Shown here: positions 36,945 to 45,767 of the stretch, piece after piece
Numbering within the stretch: position 1 is the first letter of the stretch
How the letters are laid out: every line of letters begins with the position of its first letter
Origin: Mycolicibacter senuensis
Lineage (GTDB): Bacteria; Actinomycetota; Actinomycetes; Mycobacteriales; Mycobacteriaceae
NCBI RefSeq assembly: GCF_002101885.1
Contig: NZ_LQPS01000033.1
Span: forward strand, 62,001-126,000
Direction: 5' to 3'
DNA length: 64,000 nt
Position numbers and translations under genes: made by a program
The notes under the pieces: model-generated
The model's database searches: none
What the model was told of the DNA's origin: nothing
What the model saw: only the letters and a program-made list of their open reading frames with translations

Positions 36945-38036
36945 TCAGAACCTCGGGTGCTGGCCGACCAGCTTGACGCCGGCACCGGTCTTGGCGCTCT
37001 TACCGGCCTTGGCGACCGTACCGAGCGGCCAGCAGTCGACGTGCCGAGCGGTCAGGATCGCAAGCGCCCGGTCGGTGTCCTCGGGCGCGACGATCGCGAC
37101 CATGCCGACGCCGAGGTTGAACGTCTTCTCCATCTCGGCCCTGCTCACCCGGCCGCGCTGCGCGATCATGCCGAACACCGGCGCGGGCGTCCAAGTGCCG
37201 CGATCCACCTCGGCGATCAATCCGTCCGGGATGACGCGGGCCAGGTTGCCGGCCAGCCCGCCACCGGTGACGTGGCAGAAGGTGCGCACCTGGGTCTCGG
37301 CGGCCAGCGCCAGGCAGTCCTTGGCGTAGATGCGGGTCGGTTCCAGCAGTTCCTCGCCCAAGGTGCGGCCGAACTCCTCGACATGGCCGGCCAGGTTCAT
37401 CCGGTCGATGTCGAGCAGTACCGCACGGGCCAGCGAATAGCCGTTGGAGTGCAGTCCCGACGAGCCCATCGCGATCAGCACGTCGCCGGGGCGAACCCGC
37501 TCTGGTCCCAGCACATCGTCGGCCTCCACCACGCCGACACCGGTCGCGGAGATGTCGTAGTGGTCCGGTTCCATCAGGCCCGGGTGCTCGGCGGTCTCGC
37601 CGCCCAGCAGCGCGCAACCGGCCTGCACGCAGCCTTCGGCGATACCGGACACGATCGCGCTGACCCGTTCGGGCACGGTGCGGCCGACAGCGATGTAGTC
37701 CTGTAGGAACAGCGGCTCGGCGCCGCACACCACCAGGTCGTCGACCACCATCGCGACCAGGTCGATGCCGACGGTGTCATGCTTGTCCATCGCCTGGGCG
37801 ATCGCCAGCTTGGTCCCCACCCCGTCGGTGGAGGACGCCAGCAGCGGCTCCCGGTAGTCGTTGCGCAGGGCGAACAGCCCGGCGAATCCGCCGAGCCCGC
37901 CCCGCACCTCCGGCCGGGTCGCCCGGGCTGCCAGCGGCTTGAACAATTCGACGGCCCGGTCACCGGCCTCGATGTCCACACCGGCCGAAGCGTAGGTGAC
38001 GCCCTGGGCGCTCGAATGTGCTACGGGATCCGTCAT
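36945..38036 (-). CDS. purM: Phosphoribosylformylglycinamidine cyclo-ligase PurM
   Basis: The 363-residue enzyme makes aminoimidazole ribonucleotide, the fifth step of purine synthesis. Visible are YASAGVDIEAGDRAVELFK, SSTDGVGTKLAIA, GGETAEHPG, GSSGLHSNGYSLAR and HVTGGGLAGNLARV, in the family order. ATG 38036 is chosen because TAGCCT lies exactly seven bases upstream (leaderless) and the longer frame runs into intergenic sequence. In M. tuberculosis purF lies directly upstream; here a 13.7-kb block separates them, so purM needs its own promoter. Confidence 0.96.
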   Translation of the reverse strand: MTDPVAHSSAQGVTYASAGVDIEAGDRAVELFKPLAARATRPEVRGGLGGFAGLFALRNDYREPLLASSTDGVGTKLAIAQAMDKHDTVGIDLVAMVVDDLVVCGAEPLFLQDYIAVGRTVPERVSAIVSGIAEGCVQAGCALLGGETAEHPGLMEPDHYDISATGVGVVEADDVLGPERVRPGDVLIAMGSSGLHSNGYSLARAVLLDIDRMNLAGHVEEFGRTLGEELLEPTRIYAKDCLALAAETQVRTFCHVTGGGLAGNLARVIPDGLIAEVDRGTWTPAPVFGMIAQRGRVSRAEMEKTFNLGVGMVAIVAPEDTDRALAILTARHVDCWPLGTVAKAGKSAKTGAGVKLVGQHPRF

Positions 38037-38049
38037 CGCGGTAAGGCTA
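38037..38049 (-). promoter_or_regulatory. Leaderless promoter of purM
   Basis: On the minus strand TAGCCT (38049-38044) is followed by seven bases and the ATG at 38036. It gives purM a promoter independent of the inserted island. Confidence 0.65.
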
Positions 38050-38070
38050 CCGTGCGCGCGCGTGCCGCGG

Positions 38071-39324
38071 TCACGCCCTGTTGTGTCGGACCTGGTTGAA
38101 CGGGACGCCACGGTCGGCGGCGTATTCACGGGGTAGTCCGAGGACCCGCTCGGCGATGACGTTGCGGGCCATCTCGTTGCTGCCACCGCCGAGTGCCACC
38201 GTCTGGCGGGACAGGTACCGCTTGCCGACCTTGAGCAACTGCGCCTCGTCAGCAGCCGGGCCGACCACGCCGAGCGGGCCTGCGACCTCGGTGGCGGTGT
38301 CGACCTCCAGGAAGGTGACATCGGAATGGAACAACCGGATGAGCGAACCCGCGGCCGGCGGCAGCGCCCCGGTGCGCATGGCCCGCCCGACGTGGTCGAC
38401 CAGACAGTCGCGGACCATCCGGCGGGCCAGCACCCGGCCGATCTTGTCCTGGGTCACCGGGTCGTCTGCGGTCCCGGCGTCGGCGGCGAGGGTGAGGAAG
38501 TCACCGGCGGCCATCTCGGTACGTTCGGCGCCCCGGCCGCTGGCGAACTCCGAGCCCTGCCCGACGGCGCGCCGCTCATGGAAGAGCAGTCGGGAGGCGA
38601 CGTCCCAGCCCTTGTTGACCTCACCGACCACCGCGTCGTCGCCGAGGCGCAGTCCGTCGAAGAACTCCTCGCAGAACTCGTTGGATCCGTCGACCTGTTC
38701 GATGCGCCGCAGTGTGACGCCGGGCGCGTCGATCGGCATCAGGAACATGGTCAGGCCGTCGTGCTTGGGCACCGTCACGTCGGTGCGGGCCAGCAGCAGC
38801 CCGTAGTCGGCGGCGAACGCGCTGGTACTCCAGGTCTTGGCCCCGCTGATCACCCAGCCGTCGCCGTCGCGGTCGGCGCGGGTGATCAGCCCCGCCAGGT
38901 CCGATCCGCCGCTGGGCTCGGAGAGCAGTTGGACGAGCACCTCGTCACCGCGTAGCGCGGCGCTGATGTGCTCGCGCTTCTGCTCTTCGCTACCGGTGTC
39001 GAGCAGGGTCGCGCAGCAGATGGTGAAGGTCGGAACGTTGAGGATCAACGGCATCTCGTAGCCGTCGGATTCGATGTCGAAGGCCTTCTGGTAGCCGATG
39101 TCCAGTCCGAGGCCGCCGTATTCGCGCGGGAAACAGATCCCGGCGAACCCGCCCTCGAAGAGGCGTCGCTGGAGTTCGCGGGCGCGCTGCCAGGCGCCCT
39201 CGTCGTCCCGTCCGTTGCGGGGCGGTTGCTGCGGGTCCAGCCGCGGCATGTTGTCGGCCAGCCAGGCACGCGCTCGGGAGGCGAACTCCGCGACGCTGAG
39301 TTCGGTTGCGGCGGTCTGGCTCAT
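38071..39324 (-). CDS. Acyl-CoA dehydrogenase, first subunit of second pair
   Basis: The 417-residue FadE-type protein shows LLSEPSGGSDLAG near residue 125, WVISGAKTWSTSAFAADYG, and a C-terminal GGGSNEMARNVIAERVLGLPREY. The ATG at 39324 overlaps the stop of the following dehydrogenase gene by four bases. Like the pair at 349-2341, this looks like a heteromeric acyl-CoA dehydrogenase of the sort used for bulky substrates. It is the last gene of a two-gene operon next to purM. Confidence 0.92.
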   Translation of the reverse strand: MSQTAATELSVAEFASRARAWLADNMPRLDPQQPPRNGRDDEGAWQRARELQRRLFEGGFAGICFPREYGGLGLDIGYQKAFDIESDGYEMPLILNVPTFTICCATLLDTGSEEQKREHISAALRGDEVLVQLLSEPSGGSDLAGLITRADRDGDGWVISGAKTWSTSAFAADYGLLLARTDVTVPKHDGLTMFLMPIDAPGVTLRRIEQVDGSNEFCEEFFDGLRLGDDAVVGEVNKGWDVASRLLFHERRAVGQGSEFASGRGAERTEMAAGDFLTLAADAGTADDPVTQDKIGRVLARRMVRDCLVDHVGRAMRTGALPPAAGSLIRLFHSDVTFLEVDTATEVAGPLGVVGPAADEAQLLKVGKRYLSRQTVALGGGSNEMARNVIAERVLGLPREYAADRGVPFNQVRHNRA

Positions 39325-40475
39325 GCGGCGGGCTCCGTGGTGTTCGCGGCGGTGAAGATGGCCTGGTGATGCTCGCTCGGGGTGCCGAGCAGGTTGCTGT
39401 ACAGCGTGATCCTCCGCAGGTAGACGTGCAGGTCGTGCTCCCAGGTCACGCCGATGCCGCCGTGCAGCTGGATGCACTCCTGGACCAGCAGCCCGGCGTG
39501 CTCCCCCAGATAGGATTTGGCGGCGCTGGCCCACATCCCGGCGTCCGGGGTGCGCGCCGCGATCTTGTCGACGGCGCCGGCGGTGATGGCGCGTGCGGCG
39601 TGCAGCCACATGGTCATGTCGGCGAGCCGGTGTTTGAGCGCCTGATACGACGCCAGAGGCCGGCCGAAACTGTAGCGGTCCCGGCACCACTCGATGGTCA
39701 GGGCCAGCACGGCGTCCAGGATTCCCACGGATTCGGCACACGCCAGCGCGATGCCGACCTGGGCCTGCCGGTCGATGAGGGCCGCCGTTTGCCCGGCGGT
39801 GCCGACGACTGCCGCCGCCTCGACCTCGACGTCGTCGAACTCGATGCGGGCGTACTGCTTGACCAGGTCGACGCAGGTCTGCGGGCGCACCGTCACCCCC
39901 GGGGCGTCGGTGCGGATCAGGAACTGCCGCAGCGCGCCGTCGTCGGTGCGGGCGCCGAGGAGAACCAGGTCCGCCTGCGCGCCGGCCTCGACCCGGTCCT
40001 TGACGCCGTTGAGCCGGTAGCCGGTCCCGGTGGCCAGGACCGTGGCCGTCGTGGTGGCGCTCGGCGCGTGCGGCCGGAAGGGCCGGCCCGGTTCGTCCGC
40101 GGCCCAGGTGGCCACCTGCTCCCCGGCTACCAGTGCGGCGATGCTCTCGGCGTGGGCATCGGCGTTGTCGGCGTCCGCCAGACCGGCCAGCACGGTGCTG
40201 ACCGGGTACAGCGGCCCCGGGCCCACCGTGCGACCGATCGCCTGGGCGATCGCCGCCAGGTCGTGCAGACCGCTTCCCGAGACGCTGCCGCCACCGAGCT
40301 CCTCGGGAACCAGCAGGCCGGCCCAGCCGAGTTCAGCCGCCCGTTGCCACCATGCCGGCTGATAGGACAGGCCCTGAGCATGCAACTCGCGCTGCCCGCT
40401 GATCGCCGCGGTCTTGTCGAGAAACGCCCGCGCGGTCGCGACGAACAGCTCACTCTCGGTGGACAACTCGGTCAT
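39321..40475 (-). CDS. Acyl-CoA dehydrogenase, partner subunit of second pair
   Basis: The 384-residue protein has AAELGWAGLLVPEELGGGS near residue 48, SFGRPLASYQALKHRLADM near residue 270, and IQLHGGIGVTWEHDLHVYLRR near residue 340. It is the upstream member of the coupled pair. ATG 40475 follows AGGAGGAG. An ACAAGTAG half-site at 40515-40526 upstream resembles the motif found before the two Rieske operons of this island, so co-regulation is plausible. Confidence 0.92.
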   Translation of the reverse strand: MTELSTESELFVATARAFLDKTAAISGQRELHAQGLSYQPAWWQRAAELGWAGLLVPEELGGGSVSGSGLHDLAAIAQAIGRTVGPGPLYPVSTVLAGLADADNADAHAESIAALVAGEQVATWAADEPGRPFRPHAPSATTTATVLATGTGYRLNGVKDRVEAGAQADLVLLGARTDDGALRQFLIRTDAPGVTVRPQTCVDLVKQYARIEFDDVEVEAAAVVGTAGQTAALIDRQAQVGIALACAESVGILDAVLALTIEWCRDRYSFGRPLASYQALKHRLADMTMWLHAARAITAGAVDKIAARTPDAGMWASAAKSYLGEHAGLLVQECIQLHGGIGVTWEHDLHVYLRRITLYSNLLGTPSEHHQAIFTAANTTEPAA

Positions 40476-40514
40476 GTGGTCTCCTCCTGGACGCTAAAGG
40501 CCTTGACCGCCACG

Positions 40515-40526
40515 ACAAGTAGACAA
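40515..40526 (-). promoter_or_regulatory. Candidate half-operator upstream of dehydrogenase pair
   Basis: ACAAGTAGACAA shares CAAGTAG with TCAAGTAGTTGA (51669-51680) and CAAGTA with TCAAGTACTTGT (43856-43867). Only the left half is conserved. Confidence 0.35.
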
Positions 40527-40563
40527 CATCCCCGACTGTGCTGATATACCGGCTCCAGGCGGG

Positions 40564-41409
40564 TCACCGAATGGGCTCGTCGCCGAGCACCGTGGTGCGC
40601 AGCATCTCCCGCGGCGAGTCGGGGTCGTACGGGGCGGCGCGGTGCAGTACGCCGCGGTTGTCCCAGATGACGGTGTCGCCGACCGACCAGGTGTGCCGAT
40701 AGACCTTGTCGGCGACGGTGGCGCGCTCGAGCAGTTCGGTCAGCAGCGCGCGACCCTCGTCCAGATCCATGTCGACGATGTAGTCGGTGGAGGCGCCCAG
40801 CACCAATGACTTTCGGCCGGTCCGGTGCGTCCACACCAGCGGATGGGTGTGGGTGGGGCGGGCCCGCCATCTCGCCAGCTCCTCCGGCGTCGGGTCGGGG
40901 GTGACCCGGCGCTGGGAGGCTTCCAGCGAGTGCACCACCCGCAGCGAGCCGAAACGCCGCTTCTCGTCGTCGGTGAGCGCGTCGTAGGCGGCGTATGAGC
41001 TGGCGAACTCGGTCTCGCCGCCACGCTCGGCCACCTGGACCGCGGAGAGCACGGTGGCCTTCTGCGGACACTCGTCGCCCGTCGGCGTGCAGCCGTCGAT
41101 ATGCCAGTCGAAGGTGGCGCGCAGATAGCTCGCGGCGGAATTCTTCGCACTGTTGAGGGTGACCGGGTAGATGCCGGCGACCTCGTGGTGGCCGTCGGAG
41201 GAGAAGTCGACGCTGCCCAGTCGCGCACAGAACGCCACCTGGTCGCGGGGTTCGAGCCGCAGATCGGGGAAGACCAGCACCCCGTTGTCCTCCAGCGCCT
41301 CGAGCACCGCCGCACCGAGCTGGTCGTCGTCGACCAGCCGTTCCGGCTGGACACCGACGACCTCGGCGCCCACTGAGGAGGTGAGTTTGTTGATGGTGAG
41401 CAGACTCAT
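40564..41409 (-). CDS. TauD/TfdA-family Fe(II)/2-oxoglutarate dioxygenase, paralog of the one at 7278
   Basis: The 281-residue protein has the HxD iron motif (DWHIDGC near residue 102) and distal His (NRGVLHRAAPYDPDSPR near residue 255) followed by an arginine expected to bind 2-oxoglutarate. WTHRTGRKSLVLGAS and YRHTWSVGDTVIWDN are shared almost word for word with the first-island paralog. It is last in the SDR-oxygenase-small protein-TauD operon. It probably hydroxylates an intermediate of the island pathway. Confidence 0.88.
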   Translation of the reverse strand: MSLLTINKLTSSVGAEVVGVQPERLVDDDQLGAAVLEALEDNGVLVFPDLRLEPRDQVAFCARLGSVDFSSDGHHEVAGIYPVTLNSAKNSAASYLRATFDWHIDGCTPTGDECPQKATVLSAVQVAERGGETEFASSYAAYDALTDDEKRRFGSLRVVHSLEASQRRVTPDPTPEELARWRARPTHTHPLVWTHRTGRKSLVLGASTDYIVDMDLDEGRALLTELLERATVADKVYRHTWSVGDTVIWDNRGVLHRAAPYDPDSPREMLRTTVLGDEPIR

Positions 41410-41443
41410 CGGCTGCGTCCTTTCGGCACGGGGTTTCCGGCGG

Positions 41444-41779
41444 TCACGGAACGGGCCAGCCGGTGCGGGTCATGACGGCGTCGGCGGCGTCGACGGGGGC
41501 GGGCTGGCCCATCACCTCCACCGCCATGGCCACCATGACCAGCGAATAAATCAGGTGTAGCAGGTTGAGCGCGTCCTCGGGCAGCTCGTCGAGGGCGAAC
41601 TTGTCGCAGTAGTCGATCGCCTCCTCCAGCCGCGGGAAGAATGCGTCGTAGAACATCCGCAGCTCCGGGATGGTGCTGGCCAGCCGCTGGTTGAAACGTT
41701 CGGTTTCGGTTGGCAGGCACCATGTTTCGGCGAACTTCTCCAGCTCGGAGAAGGCACTGGGCAGCCGTGCGGCGGTCAT
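41444..41779 (-). CDS. Small oxygenase-associated protein (about 110 residues), copy 1
   Basis: The 111-residue protein is not a family I can name. It contains WCLPTETERFNQRLAST, EEAIDYCDKFALDELPED and LNLLHLIYSLVMVAMAVE, predicted mostly helical. A clear paralog lies at 49990-50319 (shared YCDKF, LPED.LNL..L.YS). Its ATG overlaps the stop of the four-cysteine oxygenase gene (ATGA). Since both copies directly follow a Rieske-type oxygenase, a subunit or assembly factor is plausible. It is not a ring-hydroxylating beta subunit by length or pattern. Confidence 0.8.
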   Translation of the reverse strand: MTAARLPSAFSELEKFAETWCLPTETERFNQRLASTIPELRMFYDAFFPRLEEAIDYCDKFALDELPEDALNLLHLIYSLVMVAMAVEVMGQPAPVDAADAVMTRTGWPVP

Positions 41780-42993
41780 CGGAGAGCTCCGGCATCGGCG
41801 TGGTCGCTCCGGTAGTCGTCCACCCAGTCGCCGACCACCTTGTGCAGGTGCCGGACCAGGATCTCCTGATCGTTGAGGGGGAAGTCGTCGACGATGCCGT
41901 ACTCCAGTGCTGCCTGGGTGCCGCCGAGCATCCCGGCGTCCTGCAGCGCGAATTCCTTGAGCACCACCGAGGCCACCTCGTGCTCGATGCGTTCACGCAC
42001 GGTGCGGGCCGGGTGAAAGTAGGTGTGGGCCTCGAATCGGTGGGTGTTGTAGGAGGTGGGCCAGTATCGGTAGAGCAGGTACCAGCCGCCGTAGATGAGG
42101 ATCTCGGTGTTGGGGAAGATCTGGAAGTTGCTGATCCCCCACGGTTCGATGCCGCCCGGGTTCACCCCTGCCGGTATGTCGCCGATATCGGGGGTCTCCC
42201 AGGGTCCGACAAGTCCGCTGCGGGTGGCCCGTTCGATCGGGTACATGTATTCCGGCGGCAGCAGCCAGCGGCGCCGGCCCGCGGTCGACACCAACCGGTG
42301 CGGCCCGTCGAGCTGGAAGTGTCCGCAGGTGAAGCCGGCGTCCGGAACCCGCACCGCGGCCGGCACCTGCTGCGAATGCAGCGCCGGCACGTGGTAGTAC
42401 TCCTGGAAGGCGTCGGCGAAGATCTTCCAGTTGCTGTTGTTGTGCGCCACCCAGTCGTAGCGTTCGGTCAGTTTCTCGAACGGGTAGTCGTCGAGACCGG
42501 TGACCATCGGCCCGAGGAAGTCGCGTAGCCCCTGTCGCGGTTCGGCTGCGAAGTTGATGAAGATGAAGCCGTTCCAGATATCGCAGTGCACGCCGACCAG
42601 GTCCGGGTTCGCGCCGTCGAATCCGTGGCTGCGGCGGCAGCGCTTGCAGCGGAACTCCTGGCACTGCCCGGCGGTCTCGCGATCCGGGTAGTCCCGCCAG
42701 GCCAGCTTCGTCGCGCACCGGGGACAGATGTTGTGGTAGGCGCGGATCCCCTGGTCCGAGCGGACCACGATGACCGATGCGCCGGCCGCTTCGATCTCCT
42801 TGGTGACGTAACTGCCGAGGGCGGGCACTTCATCGACGCGGCCGATGTTGAGCCAGGCGCGTTTGAACACCGCCTCGCGTTCGACCTCGTAGAACTCGCG
42901 TGAGGTGGAGTCGGTGAACGACACCGGGCCGGTGCCCAGTTGCGGGTAGTGCTCGGTCCACGAGCCCTCCGCGGGCCTACCGGATCGTTGCAT
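41776..42993 (-). CDS. Rieske-type oxygenase with four-cysteine cluster site
   Basis: The 405-residue protein aligns along its length with the canonical Rieske oxygenase at 50326 (WLN.GRV; DAFQEYYHVPALHSQ; PLNDQEILVRH). The catalytic mononuclear iron histidines are kept. At the cluster site the usual CxH...CxxH is replaced by C90-P-R-C93 and C116-K-R-C119, so both cluster histidines are absent. All four codons read as TGT or TGC, and no frameshift is seen. The first and second cysteine pairs are spaced as in the paralog, so a rubredoxin-like iron or a zinc or all-cysteine cluster site is possible. Function is unknown. Confidence 0.88.
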   Translation of the reverse strand: MQRSGRPAEGSWTEHYPQLGTGPVSFTDSTSREFYEVEREAVFKRAWLNIGRVDEVPALGSYVTKEIEAAGASVIVVRSDQGIRAYHNICPRCATKLAWRDYPDRETAGQCQEFRCKRCRRSHGFDGANPDLVGVHCDIWNGFIFINFAAEPRQGLRDFLGPMVTGLDDYPFEKLTERYDWVAHNNSNWKIFADAFQEYYHVPALHSQQVPAAVRVPDAGFTCGHFQLDGPHRLVSTAGRRRWLLPPEYMYPIERATRSGLVGPWETPDIGDIPAGVNPGGIEPWGISNFQIFPNTEILIYGGWYLLYRYWPTSYNTHRFEAHTYFHPARTVRERIEHEVASVVLKEFALQDAGMLGGTQAALEYGIVDDFPLNDQEILVRHLHKVVGDWVDDYRSDHADAGALR

Positions 42994-43035
42994 CTGAACC
43001 TCCCTGTTTGCCGATGTACGGCGAAATATGCTGTG

Positions 43036-43794
43036 TCACATCACTGATCCGCCGTTGACGCCCAGCACCTGGCCGGTGATGAAGCCGGCTTCCTCCGAGC
43101 ACAGGAACCCGACCGCCGCGGCGATGTCGGCGCCGGTGCCCAGCCGGCCCAGCGGGATGTTGGCGGCGATCTGCTCGTTGGGCGGTAGGTGCCCGGCCGC
43201 CTGCGACTGGTGTTGCATGGGCGTCTCGATCCCCGAGGGCGGGATGTTGTTGACCGTGATGCCGTGGCCGGCGTACTCGCGGGCCAGCGACTTGGTCAAG
43301 GTGATGACCGCACCCTTGGAGGCCGCATAGTGGGCCGCGAACGGCGTACCGCGCTGGGCGCTGGACGACGAGATCATCACGATGCGCCCCCAGCCGGCGT
43401 CGACCATGTCCGGCAGCGCGGCCTGGCAGCAGTGGAAGGTGCCGGTGAGGTTGACGTCGATGAGTCGCGCCCAGTCCTGCGGGGTGATGTCGGCGAAGGC
43501 GGCGTAGCCGAAGACGCCGGCGCTGGTGACCAGTGCGGCGACCGGACCCAGCTGGCTGCGCACCTTGGCGAGGCCGTCGTCGACGGCGGCCCGATCGGTG
43601 ACGTCGACCCCGATTCCGAGCGCGGTGACGCCGTCGCCGCGCAGGTCGTCGGTGACCCGCTGCGCGGCTTGGTCATCGACGTCGAGAACGGCGACCCGGT
43701 AGCCGCGTCGGCCCAGTTCGTGGCAGGTGGCCTCGCCCATGCCCGAGGCTCCGCCGGTGACCACGGCGACCCGCGGCGACACCTTTGTGGTCAT
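43036..43794 (-). CDS. Short-chain dehydrogenase/reductase
   Basis: The 252-residue SDR has TGGASGMGEA near residue 13, SAG, and the catalytic Ser-Tyr-Lys (SSSSAQRG, then HYAASKGA). The C-terminal FITGQVLGVNGG is typical of FabG-like enzymes. It is the first gene of the operon that continues with the four-cysteine oxygenase, and a palindrome (CAAGTACTTG) lies 62 bases upstream of its start. Confidence 0.9.
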   Translation of the reverse strand: MTTKVSPRVAVVTGGASGMGEATCHELGRRGYRVAVLDVDDQAAQRVTDDLRGDGVTALGIGVDVTDRAAVDDGLAKVRSQLGPVAALVTSAGVFGYAAFADITPQDWARLIDVNLTGTFHCCQAALPDMVDAGWGRIVMISSSSAQRGTPFAAHYAASKGAVITLTKSLAREYAGHGITVNNIPPSGIETPMQHQSQAAGHLPPNEQIAANIPLGRLGTGADIAAAVGFLCSEEAGFITGQVLGVNGGSVM

Positions 43795-43855
43795 TGCATC
43801 CCCTTCAGCGCCGATCGGCGAATCACAACCCCGGACTGCATCGTGGCCGATATTA

Positions 43856-43867
43856 TCAAGTACTTGT
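43856..43867 (-). promoter_or_regulatory. Palindromic operator upstream of SDR / four-cysteine oxygenase operon
   Basis: TCAAGTACTTGT contains the perfect palindrome CAAGTACTTG (43857-43866). CAAG-N2-CTTG is also the core of KstR2-type TetR operators. The same motif, with one arm degenerate, occurs before the second Rieske operon at 51669. Confidence 0.6.
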
Positions 43868-43904
43868 CATTAATCTCAAGTGCCGGAGACCGGCGCACAA
43901 CCGG

Positions 43905-44519
43905 TCAGGGCAGCTTGATCATCGAGACGTACATCGCAACGACGGGCCGATAGAGGTCGACATCGTCGAGCCGACTGGCCAGCACGGCCGAATCACTGGT
44001 GGCGACGAGCACCCGGGCCAGCGTCTGTGCCGGGATCAGCAGCGTCCCGCCGAGCCGTTCGACGCCGGCGACGATGAACTGCGCCAGCTTTTCGACGACC
44101 TCGCCCCGCTTGGCGGCGACCCGCTCCCGGGCATCGGGGTTGCGCAGCAGATACAGCGCGAACTCGTGCCCGAGCGCGGCGTGCTCTGCGCCGCGGTCTT
44201 GGCTCAGCTGCCGCCACCGCTCGGCGATGTCGTCGAGTTCCCGCGCCCCGACCTGGCTCGCCTCCGCCATCACCTCGGCGAAGTTGTCGAAATAGCGTTG
44301 CCAGTACCGGTCGCTGACAGCCAGGAAGAGCTCCTCTTTGGCGCCGAAGTGCTTGTAGATGGCGCCCTTGGTGTAGCCGGCGGTTTGGGCGATGTCATCG
44401 AGAGTCGCTGTGGTGAAGCCTTTTTCGGCGAACACTTCTTCGGCGGCGTCTAGCAGCAGCGAACGCGTGTGAGCCAGTCTGCGCTCCCGGGTCCACCGCT
44501 CCACCATGCCGGCGATCAT
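43905..44519 (-). CDS. TetR-family transcriptional regulator
   Basis: The 204-residue protein has a standard TetR helix-turn-helix (FTTATLDDIAQTAGYTKGAIYKHFGAKEELF, residues 35-65) and a helical ligand domain. It is divergent from the AveC-like operon. The 88-bp gap between the two starts holds ATACTGATGAGTAT (44554-44567), a probable autoregulatory site. It is also the nearest candidate regulator for the SDR/oxygenase operon downstream on the same strand. Start codons at 44519 (ATG) and slightly further in are both possible. Confidence 0.88.
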   Translation of the reverse strand: MIAGMVERWTRERRLAHTRSLLLDAAEEVFAEKGFTTATLDDIAQTAGYTKGAIYKHFGAKEELFLAVSDRYWQRYFDNFAEVMAEASQVGARELDDIAERWRQLSQDRGAEHAALGHEFALYLLRNPDARERVAAKRGEVVEKLAQFIVAGVERLGGTLLIPAQTLARVLVATSDSAVLASRLDDVDLYRPVVAMYVSMIKLP

Positions 44520-44553
44520 CCCACAGAATCTGCGATACCTATTGGCAACTCAG

Positions 44554-44567
44554 ATACTGATGAGTAT
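44554..44567. promoter_or_regulatory. Inverted repeat between TetR and AveC-like genes
   Basis: ATACT-GATG-AGTAT has 5-bp arms and lies midway between the two divergent starts (44519 and 44608). It is the position expected of a TetR operator. Confidence 0.5.
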
Positions 44568-44607
44568 ATTTCGGCACACACTGCGTCATCGGGAAGGGAA
44601 CCGCAAC

Positions 44608-45762
44608 ATGGGTAGCGGCGTGCCAAGCCAACAGAACGTGTCAGTCACTGCGCGACCGGAAGCCGCCGGCAGCCGCAGCGGCGGGGCCATCCGGATCTGG
44701 GCGGCCGCCGGCGGGGCACTGCTGGCGCTGCAGCTGTACGTGTGGGCGCGCTGGATCACCGGCCCATATTTCGAACGCGTCCCGGTCGGGCCGAACGATC
44801 CGCCGATGTACATGAAGGTGCCACTGATGGCCAACGCCGCCGTGCTGTGGGTCGGCCTGCCGTTCGCCATCTGGTGGTTCTTCATCCGCCCCTGGCGTCG
44901 GGAGCGGCGAATCACGCTGGACGGCATGCTTTTTTTGTCGATCGGCCTGATGTTCTTCCAAGACCCGCTGCTCAATTACTTCAACACCTGGTGCACCTAC
45001 AACACCTGGCTGTTCAACCGGGGTTCCTGGACGTCGCACATTCCGGGGTGGGCGTCACCGGAGGAACCCGGCCGCCAGGTCGCCGAGCCGCTGTTGACGA
45101 ACCTCCCGGGCTACGCCTACGGGGTGCTGCTGATCACCATCGTCGGATGCGCCGTGATGCGAAAGATCAAGGCACGCTGGCCCGGAATAAGCAACCTGCG
45201 GCTGATCGCCGTGACCTACGCGATCTCGTTCGTCTTCGACTTCGTGATGGAGGGCCTGGTCCTGCTGCCGATCGGCCTCTACACCTACCCCGGGGCCATC
45301 CGCTCGGTGTCGATCAATGCCGACACCTACTACCAATGGCCCGTCTACGAGGGACTCATGTGGGGAGCCGTACAGGCGGCGCTGTGCTGCCTGCGTTACT
45401 TCACCGACGATCGTGGCCGCACCGTCGTCGAGCGCGGACTGGACGGCGTCCGTGGCGGATTCGCGCGGCAGCAGTTCACCCGGTTCCTGGCGATCTTCGC
45501 CGGGGTCAGCGCGTGCTTCTTCGCCTTCTACATGGGCCCGGCGCAATGGATCGCCCTGCATGCCGACCCGTGGCCGCAGGACCACCAGAAGCGCTCCTAC
45601 TTCACCGGTGGCATCTGCGGCGACGGCACCGACAAGCCGTGTCCGCACCCGGCCCTGCCGATGCCGTCCAACCGGTCCGGCTACATCAATGTCGACGGTC
45701 AACTGGTGCTGCCCGAAGGCGTTTCGGTGCCCCCGATCGTGCCGTTCGAGCGGGGGAACTGA
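44608..45762 (+). CDS. AveC-family integral membrane protein
   Basis: The 384-residue protein has about seven hydrophobic segments (for example AAGGALLALQLYVWARW; ANAAVLWVGLPFAIWWFFI; ISFVFDFVMEGLVLLPIGLY) and ends with a hydrophilic tail. It resembles the spirocyclase AveC family (named after avermectin AveC), of which many actinobacterial members have no known function. ATG 44608 follows AAGGGA; the longer frame begins in the promoter. It is followed by MoxR and VWA genes in the same orientation, so they probably form one operon. Enzymatic activity cannot be inferred. Confidence 0.75.
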   Translation: MGSGVPSQQNVSVTARPEAAGSRSGGAIRIWAAAGGALLALQLYVWARWITGPYFERVPVGPNDPPMYMKVPLMANAAVLWVGLPFAIWWFFIRPWRRERRITLDGMLFLSIGLMFFQDPLLNYFNTWCTYNTWLFNRGSWTSHIPGWASPEEPGRQVAEPLLTNLPGYAYGVLLITIVGCAVMRKIKARWPGISNLRLIAVTYAISFVFDFVMEGLVLLPIGLYTYPGAIRSVSINADTYYQWPVYEGLMWGAVQAALCCLRYFTDDRGRTVVERGLDGVRGGFARQQFTRFLAIFAGVSACFFAFYMGPAQWIALHADPWPQDHQKRSYFTGGICGDGTDKPCPHPALPMPSNRSGYINVDGQLVLPEGVSVPPIVPFERGN

Positions 45763-45767
45763 CCAAG

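Noticed and set aside
41776..42993. Sequencing error or pseudogene as explanation for the four-cysteine site
   Set aside because: The frame is open and aligned to the paralog on both sides, and several separate codon changes would be needed, so an error is unlikely though reads should be checked.
43856..43867. KstR2 site and cholesterol-ring regulon
   Set aside because: The CAAG-N2-CTTG core is similar but one flank differs from the consensus, and no kstR2-regulon marker genes are present; similarity only is reported.
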